A stretch of 64,000 bases of DNA, taken from JAVBMU01 sp031551755. Lineage in GTDB: Bacteria > Actinomycetota > Actinomycetes > Actinomycetales > Cellulomonadaceae. The DNA lies in the NCBI GenBank assembly GCA_031551755.1, contig JAVBNE010000078.1, positions 22,229 to 86,228 on the forward strand, read 5' to 3'. Below, piece after piece: positions 36,485-44,862 of this stretch (the stretch's first letter is position 1; each line of letters starts with the position of its first letter). Made by a program: the position numbers and the translations under genes. The notes beneath the pieces are model-generated. The model worked only from the letters and a program-made list of their open reading frames with translations. It did not search any database and had not been told where the DNA came from.

Positions 36485-36940
36485 ATGGCTGTCAACAACG
36501 CCTATGTGGGGCGTGAGTACGCCCCGAACACCCCATACCTCGTCGGTCGCGAGAAGATCCGCGAGTTCGCCGAGGCGGTCGGTTCCACCCATGTGCTGCA
36601 CCACGATCTCGCGGCGGCCCGCAATGCGGGCTACCGGGATCTCGTGGCCCCGCCCACGTTCGCGGTCATCGTCGCCCAACGAGCCGAGGCGCAGTACATC
36701 GAGGACCCCGAGGCGGGGATCGATTTCTCCCGCGTGGTTCACGCCGACGAGCGGTTCGTCCATCACCGGCCGATCGTTGCGGGCGATGAGCTGACCACGG
36801 TGCTGCATGTGGACGCCATTGTGGAGCGTGCCGGGCTGGCCATGATCACGACCCGGGCGGAGATCGGTGTCCAGGTCGACGGTGTACATGCGCCGGTCGT
36901 GACCGTGACCTCGACATTGGCTGTGCGGGGGGAAGCATGA
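36485..36940 (+). CDS. hadA: FAS1-like dehydratase N-domain protein (HadA/HadC-type)
   Basis: A 151-residue hot-dog-fold subunit of a (3R)-hydroxyacyl-ACP dehydratase, the non-catalytic partner that binds the acyl chain. It begins VNNAYVGREYAPNTPYLVGREKI, typical of the UPF0336/HadA group, and has the APPTFAVIV motif. It lies 20 bases after rpmG and overlaps hadB by four bases. In mycobacteria the homologues act in mycolic acid synthesis; here an ordinary fatty-acid role is more likely. Confidence 0.88.
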   Translation: MAVNNAYVGREYAPNTPYLVGREKIREFAEAVGSTHVLHHDLAAARNAGYRDLVAPPTFAVIVAQRAEAQYIEDPEAGIDFSRVVHADERFVHHRPIVAGDELTTVLHVDAIVERAGLAMITTRAEIGVQVDGVHAPVVTVTSTLAVRGEA

Positions 36941-37362
36941 CTCCTGTGCTCAGCGAGCTGAGCGTCGGCGACGTGATCGGTACCAAGGTGATCGAGGTCG
37001 ATCGCGCACGTCTGGTTCGCTATGCCGGTGCCTCCGGGGACTTCAACCCGATCCATTGGAACGACTCCTTCGCCCAGAGTGTGGGTTTGACCGGTGTGAT
37101 CGCGCACGGGATGTTCACCATGGGCGCCGCGGTCGCGCTCGTCGAGGACTGGGCCGGTGACCCGGGCGCGGTCGTGGACTACCAGACTCGGTTTAGCCGG
37201 CCGGTGGAGGTGCCCAATCCGGGCGTCGCCATCGTCGAGGTCTCCGGTTCGGTGGGTGCCCTCGACGCCGAGGCCGGCACGGTCCGGATCGACCTGACTG
37301 TCACCTGCGCCGGAACGCGGGTGCTCGGTAAGGCGCAGGCGGTCGTCCGGCTCACGGCCTAG
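36937..37362 (+). CDS. hadB: MaoC-like (3R)-hydroxyacyl-ACP dehydratase (HadB-type)
   Basis: A 141-residue catalytic hot-dog subunit. The hydratase-2 motif YAGASGDFNPIHWND (catalytic Asp and His, about residues 29–43) and AHGMFTMG are intact. It is translationally coupled to hadA. In most relatives murB follows directly; here a lacI gene, converging tail to tail with an 11-base overlap, and two MFS genes are placed between. Confidence 0.92.
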   Translation: MTPVLSELSVGDVIGTKVIEVDRARLVRYAGASGDFNPIHWNDSFAQSVGLTGVIAHGMFTMGAAVALVEDWAGDPGAVVDYQTRFSRPVEVPNPGVAIVEVSGSVGALDAEAGTVRIDLTVTCAGTRVLGKAQAVVRLTA

Positions 37363-38503
37363 GGCGATCAGCCCGCGCCCGGCGCGACCCAGGCGAGGCG
37401 GCATCCGGGGCGGGCCCCGTGGTGGTACCGATCACCAACTCGACGTCGAGCTCGGTGACCTGCGGCTTCGCGCCGGACAGCAGATCGATGACGGCCTGGC
37501 CGAGTGCAGCCCCCTTTTCAGCCAACGGCTGGTACACACTGGTCAGGACCGCCGGAGCCAGCCACGGTAGGTCCAGGCCGTCGAAACCGGCGATCGACAG
37601 GTCCGTGGGCACGGCCAGTCCGAGATCCCGGGCCGCCAGCAAGGCACCTGCGGCCAACAGATCTGAATGGGCGATCAGCGCGGTGGGGCGGTCCGCGGGC
37701 AGTGACCCGCCGCCGGGGCAGGCCCCCAATAGCGCGAGGGCGGCCGTGCGGCCGTGTTCGACCAACGACGCTTCGGTCTCCCAGCTGCCGACGGGCTCGC
37801 GGACATCTCGCACCCCGGCCAGCCGGTGGGTGGCCGGAGTCTTCTCGGCCTGGGCGATTCGTTCCGGGGTCAGCGGCCCAGAGCGGCCGCTGGCGTCGAG
37901 CGGCAAGGTGATCTCGCCGATCCGCTCGTGTCCGAGATCCACCAGATGCCGCATAGCGGTCGCGATCCCCGTCCGGTCCCGGATGGCGACGAGCGGAGCA
38001 CCGGCCACTCGAGGTCCCTCGCCGATCACGACCGGTACACCCCGCCGACTAAGCGCGGCCAGGGTCGCATCGCCGCGACCGACGCCCCAGACCAGCACGG
38101 CAACATCCATCGCTGCGCTCTCGACCAAGGGGTCGACTGCGCGGGACGGTGGGGCACTCGGCGCTCCGGGGATCAGCAGCACGCCGAGCCCGCTGAGACC
38201 GAGCGTCGAGACCAGGCCGTCGAGTACCTGCACCCCGACCGGGTCACGAAAAGCCCGCCGGAGCTGGTCACCGATCACCACGCCCACGATGCCGGATCGT
38301 CCTGAGCGCAGTTGGCGACCCAGCGGGTTAGGACCGGTGTATCCGAGTTCCTTGGCCGCCCGCATGACTCGATCGCGAGTCTCATCGGCCACTGGTCCGG
38401 CGCCGGAGAAGGCCAACGACGCCGTCGAGACTGAGACACCGGCCGCCTCGGCCACTGTGGCGAGGGTGGGGCGCGGTGCGGGTGAGGGGCGTCGTGTGGT
38501 CAT
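37352..38503 (-). CDS. LacI-family transcriptional regulator
   Basis: A 383-residue repressor: HTH at residues about 12–34 (PTLATVAEAAGVSVSTASLAFSG), hinge helix NPLGRQLRSGRSG, then a periplasmic-binding-type sensor domain ending around 360. It is divergent from two MFS genes; palindromes lie in the space between, including TCGAATCGATTCGA, so it probably controls them and itself. The effector is unknown. Confidence 0.92.
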   Translation of the reverse strand: MTTRRPSPAPRPTLATVAEAAGVSVSTASLAFSGAGPVADETRDRVMRAAKELGYTGPNPLGRQLRSGRSGIVGVVIGDQLRRAFRDPVGVQVLDGLVSTLGLSGLGVLLIPGAPSAPPSRAVDPLVESAAMDVAVLVWGVGRGDATLAALSRRGVPVVIGEGPRVAGAPLVAIRDRTGIATAMRHLVDLGHERIGEITLPLDASGRSGPLTPERIAQAEKTPATHRLAGVRDVREPVGSWETEASLVEHGRTAALALLGACPGGGSLPADRPTALIAHSDLLAAGALLAARDLGLAVPTDLSIAGFDGLDLPWLAPAVLTSVYQPLAEKGAALGQAVIDLLSGAKPQVTELDVELVIGTTTGPAPDAASPGSRRARADRPRP

Positions 38504-38603
38504 CGGTCCCTCCTGTGGGCGTCCGCGCGGGGTGAAACGCAGATGGCCGACCGGTCACCGGTTGACCGGTCGGCCCAGCGTACCGGACACTGAACCGCGT
38601 GCC

Positions 38604-38668
38604 TCGAATCGATTCGATGACCAGTCGTCGTCGTGGTGTCGAATCCTTTCGACCTCACCATGATGGTG
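38604..38668 (+). promoter_or_regulatory. Cluster of three operator-like palindromes upstream of the MFS pair
   Basis: TCGAATCGATTCGA at 38604–38617 is a perfect 14-base palindrome with a central CG, as in LacI-family operators. GTCGAA-TCCT-TTCGAC lies at 38638–38653 and CACCAT-G-ATGGTG at 38656–38668. The first two share the TCGAA…TTCGA arms and are 35 bases apart centre to centre, suiting cooperative binding by the divergent LacI protein. Confidence 0.7.
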
Positions 38669-40188
38669 TGGATCCCCGCGCCCAACGTGCGCTCCTCGGG
38701 CTGTTCCTGCTCAACGGACTGATGGCCTCGAACTGGCTGGCTCGGATCCCCGCAGTGCGCGACTGTCTGGGCCTGACACCGGCCGAGCTCGGGCTGCTGC
38801 TGCCCATTGGCGCGGTGGGTTCGGTGGTGGCCGTGTCGGTCGCCGGCCTGGTGGTAGCCAGAATCGGCGGTCGCACCACCCTCCTGATCTCGACCTCCGC
38901 CCACGCAGCGGCCTTCACCATGCTCGGCCTCGGCCCGGCCCTGGGCGAGGTGAAGCTGCTGGCGGCCGGCCTGTTCGTCAACGGCATGGCCTTCGCAATC
39001 GGGAACCTGCCGATCAACGTGGAGAGTGCCGGAATGGAGCGCCGGGCCGGGCGGACCATGCTGCCGCATTTCCATGCGGCCTTCAGCATCGGATGCGTCC
39101 TCGGTTCGCTGGCCGGTGCGGCCTGCGCCTACCTCGGGGTCAGTGTGCTCGTGCAATTCTCCACCGCGGCCGTGGTGGTCGTGGTCTGGCGGCTGCCGGT
39201 GATCGACCGGGTGATTCACGACACCCGGCGACACGGCGTCCTCGGTGTCCCGGCACCGGAGCCAAGACCGGTCCCATCCGCCGGGACTCGTGCGCCCGCA
39301 CCCGCAACACCCGCGGAGCCACGGCCCCGGGTGGGTATCGCTGCGACCCTGGGTGCTTGGCGGGAGCCCCGCACGTTGATCCTGGGGTTCATCGTGCTTA
39401 GTGCGGCGATCTCCGAAGGGGCCGCGAATGAATGGCTCTCCCTGGCCGTCGTTGACGGTTTCACCACACCCGATGCTGTCGGCGCGGCTGTTTTCGGGTC
39501 GTTCGTCGGGGCAATGACGGTCATGCGGGCCTCCGGGAGCCGGATCATCGACCGTTTCGGCCGGGTCGTGGTGGTCCGGGCCTCCGCGGTCGCCGGTGTG
39601 GTGGGCCTGATGTCCTTCGTCTTGGCGCCGGCCCTGCCCCTGGCTGTGGCGGGCGCCGTGGTGTGGGGGGCGGGGGCCGCTCTTGTGGTCCCGCTCGCGA
39701 TCGCAGCTGCGTCCGACGATCCGGTCAAGGCAGCGGGCCGGGTGGCAGTGGTCTGTGGTTTCGCCCCGCTAGCCTCGTTGACCGCGTCCCCGCTGCTGGG
39801 CGCTGTCGCGGACCGAGTCGGCGTCCGGCACGCCCTACTGGCGGTGCTCGTCGTGATCCTCGCCGTCGGGATCCTGGGTTCGCACGTCGCCCCCAGCGGC
39901 CCTCGGAAGGCCACACGGCCCGCTGCCGACCCAGCTGCTGATTCCACCGTGGATACACCCCCGGTGGCCGCTGCCGCCGTTTCCAAGGCCATCGTGAATA
40001 CCGACGCCGTGGCGATTCTCGCTGACCCCGCCGGTGACACCACCATTGGGTCCGTCCCGGTCAACACCCTTGCTGCGCGGTGGCAACGGTTCCGCCGGCA
40101 GGCGGCCCAGGGTTCGGCGAGCGACCGGCGACCCGGCACCCGTACCCTGACCCGACGCCGCAAGACCCGGGAGGTGACCCACGTATGA
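38668..40188 (+). CDS. MFS transporter (first of a tandem pair)
   Basis: A 506-residue major facilitator with about twelve helices and the loop-2 segment VVARIGGRTT. A poorly conserved 85-residue polar tail follows the last helix. Translation could in principle begin at GTG 38599, but that would put the operator palindromes inside the coding sequence, so I prefer GTG 38668 (VDPRAQRALLGLFLLNG); this remains uncertain. The product closely resembles the next gene (NGxxxxxWxxRxPAVR … FHAxFSxG), so the two arose by duplication and may form a heteromer or carry related substrates, probably sugars or a drug. Confidence 0.85.
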   Translation: MDPRAQRALLGLFLLNGLMASNWLARIPAVRDCLGLTPAELGLLLPIGAVGSVVAVSVAGLVVARIGGRTTLLISTSAHAAAFTMLGLGPALGEVKLLAAGLFVNGMAFAIGNLPINVESAGMERRAGRTMLPHFHAAFSIGCVLGSLAGAACAYLGVSVLVQFSTAAVVVVVWRLPVIDRVIHDTRRHGVLGVPAPEPRPVPSAGTRAPAPATPAEPRPRVGIAATLGAWREPRTLILGFIVLSAAISEGAANEWLSLAVVDGFTTPDAVGAAVFGSFVGAMTVMRASGSRIIDRFGRVVVVRASAVAGVVGLMSFVLAPALPLAVAGAVVWGAGAALVVPLAIAAASDDPVKAAGRVAVVCGFAPLASLTASPLLGAVADRVGVRHALLAVLVVILAVGILGSHVAPSGPRKATRPAADPAADSTVDTPPVAAAAVSKAIVNTDAVAILADPAGDTTIGSVPVNTLAARWQRFRRQAAQGSASDRRPGTRTLTRRRKTREVTHV

Positions 40189-41555
40189 TTGCTGCCGCCG
40201 ATGAGAGCACGCCTGCCCGCAGCCTGACCACAGCGATGTGGGCCGTCTTCGCGGTCTTCTTCCTGAATGGCTTCAACTTCGCGAGCTGGGCCTCGCGATT
40301 GCCCGCCGTTCGCTCCGGGCTGGACTTCTCCAAGGCGGACATGGGGCTTCTCCTGCTCTTCATCGCCGTGGGGTCGATTCTCGCCTTGCCGCTGTCCGGT
40401 TTGGTCGTCCAGCGGCTCGGGGCACCCCGAGCCGTGGTGGGTTTCGCCGCGGTCAATACGGCGGGGTTGATCGCGGCGGTCGTGGGCGTCTCGCAGGGTG
40501 CACCGATGATTGTGCGTGCGGGACTCTTCCTGGCCGGGATCGGCACCGGGGTCTGGGATGCCGCGATGAACCTCGAGGGTGCTGCTGTGGAGCAGCATCT
40601 CGGCAAGGCGATCATGCCGCGCTTCCACGCCGGGTTCTCCTTCGGCACTGTGGCCGGCGCAGGGGTCGGGGGACTTGCGGCAGTGCTCGACGCGCCGCTC
40701 GCGGTCCATCTGGCCATCGCGTTGGCGATCTCATTGGTCGCCGTCGTGTGGTGCGTGCGTTTCTTCCTGCCGACGACGGCGAAGGCTGGCGTGATTGCCG
40801 ATCCGCCCCCGGCTGACGCCGAGGGCGCGGCCTCCGTGGGCCGGGACTTCGCCCAGCCGCCCCCGGCCCCCAGTGAGCCAGTCCGGTCGAGGGTCACCGG
40901 ATCACAGCCAGAGGCAGTCCCAGGCAGGACGCGGACTGCGATCAACGCATGGACGGAGCCGCGCACCTTGCTGATCGGCGTGGTGGTCCTCGCTGCTGCC
41001 CTCACCGAGGGCGCCGCCAACGACTGGGTCGGGCTGGCCATTGTCGACGGCTTCAAGGTTGGGGACTCGGTGGGGGCCTTCGGCCTGGCGATCTTCCTGG
41101 CGGCGATGACGAGCATGCGGTTACTCGGCACCGGGCTGCTGGACCGTTTCGGTCGGGTGTTCGTATTGCGCCTGTCCGCCGGGCTGGCGGGGATCGGCAT
41201 CGTGCTCTTCACGCTGGTGCCGTATCTGCCGGTGGCGCTCGTCGGGGTCGCCATCTGGGGGACCGGGGCGGCCCTCGGCTTCCCGGTGGGGATGAGCGCG
41301 GCCTCCGACGACCCGGTACGGGCGGCCAGCCGGGTTTCGGTGGTCGCCACAATCGGCTACTCGGCATTCTTCATGGGTCCGCCGCTCATCGGCTTGCTGG
41401 CTGAGCAGGTCGGCTACCAGCATGCGTTGTTGGTCATCGCGGTGCCGATCGCGCTGGGCCTCCTCGTCGCCGGTGCTGCTCGGCCGCTCCCGACGGCGGT
41501 CGGCTCGCGTGCGCTGGATACCTCCGACGGGCCGATGTCCCACGGTGTGCCGTAG
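40185..41555 (+). CDS. MFS transporter (second of a tandem pair)
   Basis: A 456-residue major facilitator with twelve predicted helices and a central cytoplasmic Pro-rich loop. Shared motifs with its upstream paralogue include FLNGFNFASWASRLPAVRSG, MPRFHAGFSFGTV and ASDDPVRAASRV. GGGAGG lies before the ATG, which overlaps the upstream stop (ATGA). Both are presumably under control of the divergent LacI gene. The substrate is unknown. Confidence 0.9.
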   Translation: MIAAADESTPARSLTTAMWAVFAVFFLNGFNFASWASRLPAVRSGLDFSKADMGLLLLFIAVGSILALPLSGLVVQRLGAPRAVVGFAAVNTAGLIAAVVGVSQGAPMIVRAGLFLAGIGTGVWDAAMNLEGAAVEQHLGKAIMPRFHAGFSFGTVAGAGVGGLAAVLDAPLAVHLAIALAISLVAVVWCVRFFLPTTAKAGVIADPPPADAEGAASVGRDFAQPPPAPSEPVRSRVTGSQPEAVPGRTRTAINAWTEPRTLLIGVVVLAAALTEGAANDWVGLAIVDGFKVGDSVGAFGLAIFLAAMTSMRLLGTGLLDRFGRVFVLRLSAGLAGIGIVLFTLVPYLPVALVGVAIWGTGAALGFPVGMSAASDDPVRAASRVSVVATIGYSAFFMGPPLIGLLAEQVGYQHALLVIAVPIALGLLVAGAARPLPTAVGSRALDTSDGPMSHGVP

Positions 41556-41662
41556 GCCGGATGGTGCCTCAGATGACCGCCCCGGGTGGTTCGCTGGGCG
41601 CCGACAGGCCGCGGTGCGGCCGGTCACCGCGGGTGGCAGGCACTGCAGGTGGGCGCCGACAT

Positions 41663-41668
41663 TAGGCT
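41663..41668 (+). promoter_or_regulatory. Putative -10 box of murB (leaderless transcript)
   Basis: TAGGCT ends six bases before the murB ATG and no ribosome binding site is present, the arrangement of a leaderless actinobacterial messenger. The -35 region has no strong match. Confidence 0.4.
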
Positions 41669-41674
41669 GGTCCG

Positions 41675-42811
41675 ATGACCTCTGCGCTTCTGGTGCCCAC
41701 CCTGGCCGACCTCACCACCATGCGCGTCGGTGGTCCGGCGGATCGCTACGTCGAGGTCGCCAGCGAGGCTGAGCTGATCGACACCGTCCACAGTGCCGAC
41801 GTTGCCGGTGAACCGGTGCTGGTGGTCGGCGGCGGCTCGAACCTCGTGGTCGCCGACGAGGGGTTCCCCGGTGTGGTGATCCGGGATGTGCGCACCGGAG
41901 TCACGGTCGAGTCCCAGGATGTCTGTGGGGGGGCGGCGTTCACCGTTCCGAGCGGTCAGGATTGGGATCAGCTGGTCGAGCGGGCCATCGCCGAGGAGTG
42001 GAGCGGTCTCGAAGCCCTCTCGGGCATCCCGGGTACCGTCGGGGCCGCGCCGGTGCAGAACATCGGGGCCTACGGTCAGGAGGTCGCCGACAGCGTCGCG
42101 AGCGTCCGGGTGTGGGACCGGTACACCGCCAGTCGGCGCACATTGCCGCTCGCAGATCTCGGTTTCGGTTACCGCACGTCCGTCCTCAAGCGGAGCATGC
42201 AGGGCGTCGGGATCGACGAGGACGGCCCGTGGTACCCGACTCCCCGTTACGTGGTCCTGGAGGTCGCCTTCCAGACGCGGCTCGCCTCACTGTCGGCTCC
42301 GATCGCCTATGGCGAGCTGGCTCGGCGGCTCGGCGTCGAGGTGGGGGAGCGTGCCCCGGTCGCCGATGTCCGGCGGGCGGTCCTTGAGCTACGTGCCGGG
42401 AAGGGCATGCTGGTCGATGATCCTGGCGCTCGCGACCATGACCGGTGGAGCGCGGGGTCTTTCTTCACGAACCCGATCCTGACGGCGGAGCAGGCGGCCG
42501 CGCTCCCCGAGGACGCTCCGCGCTACCCGATGCGCCCCCAGCCTGAGCTGGGGGCGATCGGTGCTGCATCGTTGGTCAAGACCTCGGCGGCCTGGCTGAT
42601 CGAACACGCCGGTTTCACCAAGGGCTTCGGCGTGCACGGCAGCCGGAGTTTCGCGACCCTGTCGACGCGCCACACCCTCGCCTTGACGAATCGCGGCGGG
42701 GCGTCGACGGCCGACATCCTGGAACTCGCCCGGGCTATCCGGGACGGGGTGCTCAGCGCTTTCAGCGTCGAGTTGGTCCCCGAGCCGGTGCTGGTGGGCG
42801 TTTCCCTCTGA
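41675..42811 (+). CDS. murB: UDP-N-acetylenolpyruvoylglucosamine reductase
   Basis: A 378-residue FAD enzyme that makes UDP-MurNAc for peptidoglycan. Visible are TTMRVGGPADRYVE, the FAD-binding GGGSNLVVADEGFPG, GIPGTVGAAPVQNIGAYGQE, and the catalytic region WSAGSFFTNP with the active-site Ser. It matches the longer actinobacterial type I form. It normally follows hadAB directly but is displaced by the lacI/MFS insertion. It ends back to back with the HNH gene (no spacer). Confidence 0.95.
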   Translation: MTSALLVPTLADLTTMRVGGPADRYVEVASEAELIDTVHSADVAGEPVLVVGGGSNLVVADEGFPGVVIRDVRTGVTVESQDVCGGAAFTVPSGQDWDQLVERAIAEEWSGLEALSGIPGTVGAAPVQNIGAYGQEVADSVASVRVWDRYTASRRTLPLADLGFGYRTSVLKRSMQGVGIDEDGPWYPTPRYVVLEVAFQTRLASLSAPIAYGELARRLGVEVGERAPVADVRRAVLELRAGKGMLVDDPGARDHDRWSAGSFFTNPILTAEQAAALPEDAPRYPMRPQPELGAIGAASLVKTSAAWLIEHAGFTKGFGVHGSRSFATLSTRHTLALTNRGGASTADILELARAIRDGVLSAFSVELVPEPVLVGVSL

Positions 42812-43276
42812 TCAGCGCTTTGCGGCCGTGCGATAGATGTCCTCGAAGGTCGGTACGAACGGCGTGAGCCGCAACGTCAGACCGGCCTCCTTCGGGGTGC
42901 GCCCGGCCTTGCCGGCATTGCAGTCCACGCAGGCCGCGACGAGGTTCAGCCATTCGGTGCGACCGCCCTGGCACCGGGGCTGGACGTGGTCGACCGTCGT
43001 GGCCGCCCTACCGCAGTAGCCACAGCGGTGGCGGTCACGGCGCATGAGGGCCGCCTTCGAATACGGCACGCGGCCGGTGCGCTCATAGACCCAGCGGGTA
43101 TGCACATAGCGCACCAGTTCCACCGACCTCGGCCGCTGGTAGGGGCCGAACCTCTCGCCCTCGACCGCCTCCAGCACGGCCGCGACCCGTCGGTGCAGCA
43201 TGCGGATGGCGTGGTGCAAGGAGACGCGGCCGATGACCTGACTGCCGCCCAGGTTGTAGATCAACACGTCGCTCAT
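42812..43276 (-). CDS. HNH endonuclease family protein
   Basis: A 154-residue small nuclease-like protein. The C-terminal half holds a treble-clef HNH site: RCGYCGR … TVDHVQPRCQGG … WLNLVAACVDCN, with two Cys pairs for zinc and the catalytic His. The N-terminal 70 residues are basic. Single genes of this type are common in actinobacterial chromosomes and are not tied to phages; its role is unknown. It converges on murB without spacing. Confidence 0.88.
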   Translation of the reverse strand: MSDVLIYNLGGSQVIGRVSLHHAIRMLHRRVAAVLEAVEGERFGPYQRPRSVELVRYVHTRWVYERTGRVPYSKAALMRRDRHRCGYCGRAATTVDHVQPRCQGGRTEWLNLVAACVDCNAGKAGRTPKEAGLTLRLTPFVPTFEDIYRTAAKR

Positions 43277-43459
43277 CGTTGCCTCCTTTCACCCTCGATA
43301 CCGTCATGATGGCCGCCCGGCTGCAGTCCGGGCGACTTGGAGCCGATCATCCGCCACGGGCTCCCTGCGCGGCCAGGTTCATGTTCCTGGCTCGCCGCAC
43401 TACCACGATGGTGTGGTCTCGCGGACGACCGCCACGCTAGTGGAGGTCAACGGCCACGT

Positions 43460-43852
43460 CTACGGTTTTTCGTGTTCGTCGCGCAAGAGGGCCCCGCGCA
43501 CGACGTCGATGATGGCGGCATCGGAGAGCCCGGCGGCGCGTGCGACGGAGACGAACGCATGTGCCGCGCTGTGGGCGACGACGTCCGCGGGGGAGGTATT
43601 AGCCGAGACCACGGTGCCGGCCCTACGACGGGTGACGACGACGTCAGCCGACTCCAGTTCGCGGTAGGCGCGAGCGACCGTTCCGGGGGCGATCCCCAGG
43701 TCGGTCGCGAGCGCTCGGATGGTGGGCAACCGGTCGCCCACCCGCAGGCTGCCGGCGGCGACATGGGCCACGATCTGTGCTCTGATCTGCTCGTAGGGCG
43801 GGACCCCGCTGCCCAGGTCGATGGTGACTTCGAGGGGGTGGCCGTCGGTCAT
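43460..43852 (-). CDS. YtrA-type GntR-family regulator
   Basis: A 130-residue short GntR regulator: winged-helix DNA-binding domain (PYEQIRAQIVAHVAAGSLRVGDRLPTIR…) at residues about 19–82 and a brief dimerisation tail, the size of the YtrA subfamily. It is the second gene of a unit with a membrane protein and overlaps it by four bases. The strong palindrome ahead of that gene is its likely operator. YtrA members often respond to cell-envelope-active antibiotics; this is family knowledge, not shown here. Confidence 0.9.
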   Translation of the reverse strand: MTDGHPLEVTIDLGSGVPPYEQIRAQIVAHVAAGSLRVGDRLPTIRALATDLGIAPGTVARAYRELESADVVVTRRRAGTVVSANTSPADVVAHSAAHAFVSVARAAGLSDAAIIDVVRGALLRDEHEKP

Positions 43853-44757
43853 CGCGCGGGTGCGGTGCCGGGAATGCAGGCGATCACGATGGCTGTCACG
43901 ACGATGACGGCGGCAGCCCACATGAACACCGGACCCCAGCCGTACAACGGGATGGCAGCGGCCGGAACCGGTGGAGTTTGGGCGCCTGCGAGGCCCCGCA
44001 GGGTACCGCCGCCGATGAAAAGCAGACCAGCGGCGGTCAGTGCCAGGGGCAGCTGTGCGCCGCGGAGCATCCGGTGAGCGGAGAGTCTGCGCAGGGCGAG
44101 GTCCCAGGCGGAGGTCACTGCGCTGATCGCGGATCTGTGGGTGATCAGGCGGATGACACCTTCGATGCCGGCCAGGACGATCAAGCTGCCGATGAGTATC
44201 GGAATTCCGTAGGGCCAGCCGGGGTACACCCCGGCGGAGCCGGAGTGGTCCGTGAGGTGGTACCCGACGGTGACACCGTCGGGTTCTGCTGTCAGCCCGA
44301 AGAGGACAGTGATCACAGTGATCACCCCGGTGAGCGCCCAGACCCACCAGCGCAGGAAACGTGGAGCGACGACTCCTGGGGTTCTGCGCACCAGCTGCGC
44401 CGTCCGGGTGGAGCCGGCCGGGCGGGGTGCGGTGACTTCGGTGACGAGGTGAACGATGAGAAAGAGGATGCCGGCAATGACCGGACTGAGGCCGACACCG
44501 AGGCCCCGATCCCACGGCACCGCGAGCTGTGACCCGGCCATGAGCAAGGTCAGTAGGAGCACCCCGAGTTCCACAATGAGGGCGAGGGCGGCTCCCCGGC
44601 TCGCGTGCTGCTGGGCGACCCGGGCAGAGTGCGGGTCGGTGACGAGGGGAGCCGTTGTGCTGAGCAGTAGTTTCCTGCCTCGCTGGATACGGATGAGCCA
44701 CACCACGGTGGCTATGATCGCCCCGGGCAGGAGGAGGAGGGTCAAGCCTACGAACAT
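43849..44757 (-). CDS. Multi-spanning membrane protein linked to GntR
   Basis: A 302-residue protein with about seven hydrophobic helices and no catalytic motif I recognise (MFVGLTLLLLPGAIIATVVWLIRI at the start). It may be a DUF1648-like membrane protein, often found with YtrA-type regulators. AAGGAG lies seven bases before the ATG. The gene is preceded by the palindrome at 44775–44800, so it is probably regulated by the downstream GntR gene. Confidence 0.75.
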   Translation of the reverse strand: MFVGLTLLLLPGAIIATVVWLIRIQRGRKLLLSTTAPLVTDPHSARVAQQHASRGAALALIVELGVLLLTLLMAGSQLAVPWDRGLGVGLSPVIAGILFLIVHLVTEVTAPRPAGSTRTAQLVRRTPGVVAPRFLRWWVWALTGVITVITVLFGLTAEPDGVTVGYHLTDHSGSAGVYPGWPYGIPILIGSLIVLAGIEGVIRLITHRSAISAVTSAWDLALRRLSAHRMLRGAQLPLALTAAGLLFIGGGTLRGLAGAQTPPVPAAAIPLYGWGPVFMWAAAVIVVTAIVIACIPGTAPAR

Positions 44758-44774
44758 CCGGAGCTCCTTGAGAT

Positions 44775-44800
44775 CAATGTACTAATCAGTTAGTACATTG
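44775..44800. promoter_or_regulatory. Perfect palindromic operator for the GntR unit
   Basis: Two perfect 11-base arms, CAATGTACTAA and TTAGTACATTG, flank a TCAG centre. The site lies 18 bases before the membrane-protein start on the minus strand. GTACTA/TAGTAC half-sites are typical of YtrA-type GntR operators, and an AT-rich palindrome is conspicuous in this GC-rich DNA. Autoregulation is inferred. Confidence 0.85.
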
Positions 44801-44862
44801 ATGCAATGTGCCAGCCCATGGGCCTGCTGTCAATCGGCCCGCGCAACCCCGGGCGGAGTCGG

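Noticed and set aside
42812..43276. HNH gene as part of a phage or homing element
   Set aside because: No intron, intein or phage genes nearby; single HNH genes of this type are common in actinobacterial chromosomes.
43460..44701. 413-residue reading on the minus strand ending in the GntR domain
   Set aside because: Its first 280 residues are an out-of-frame translation of the membrane-protein gene; the true GntR start is ATG 43852, coupled to that gene.
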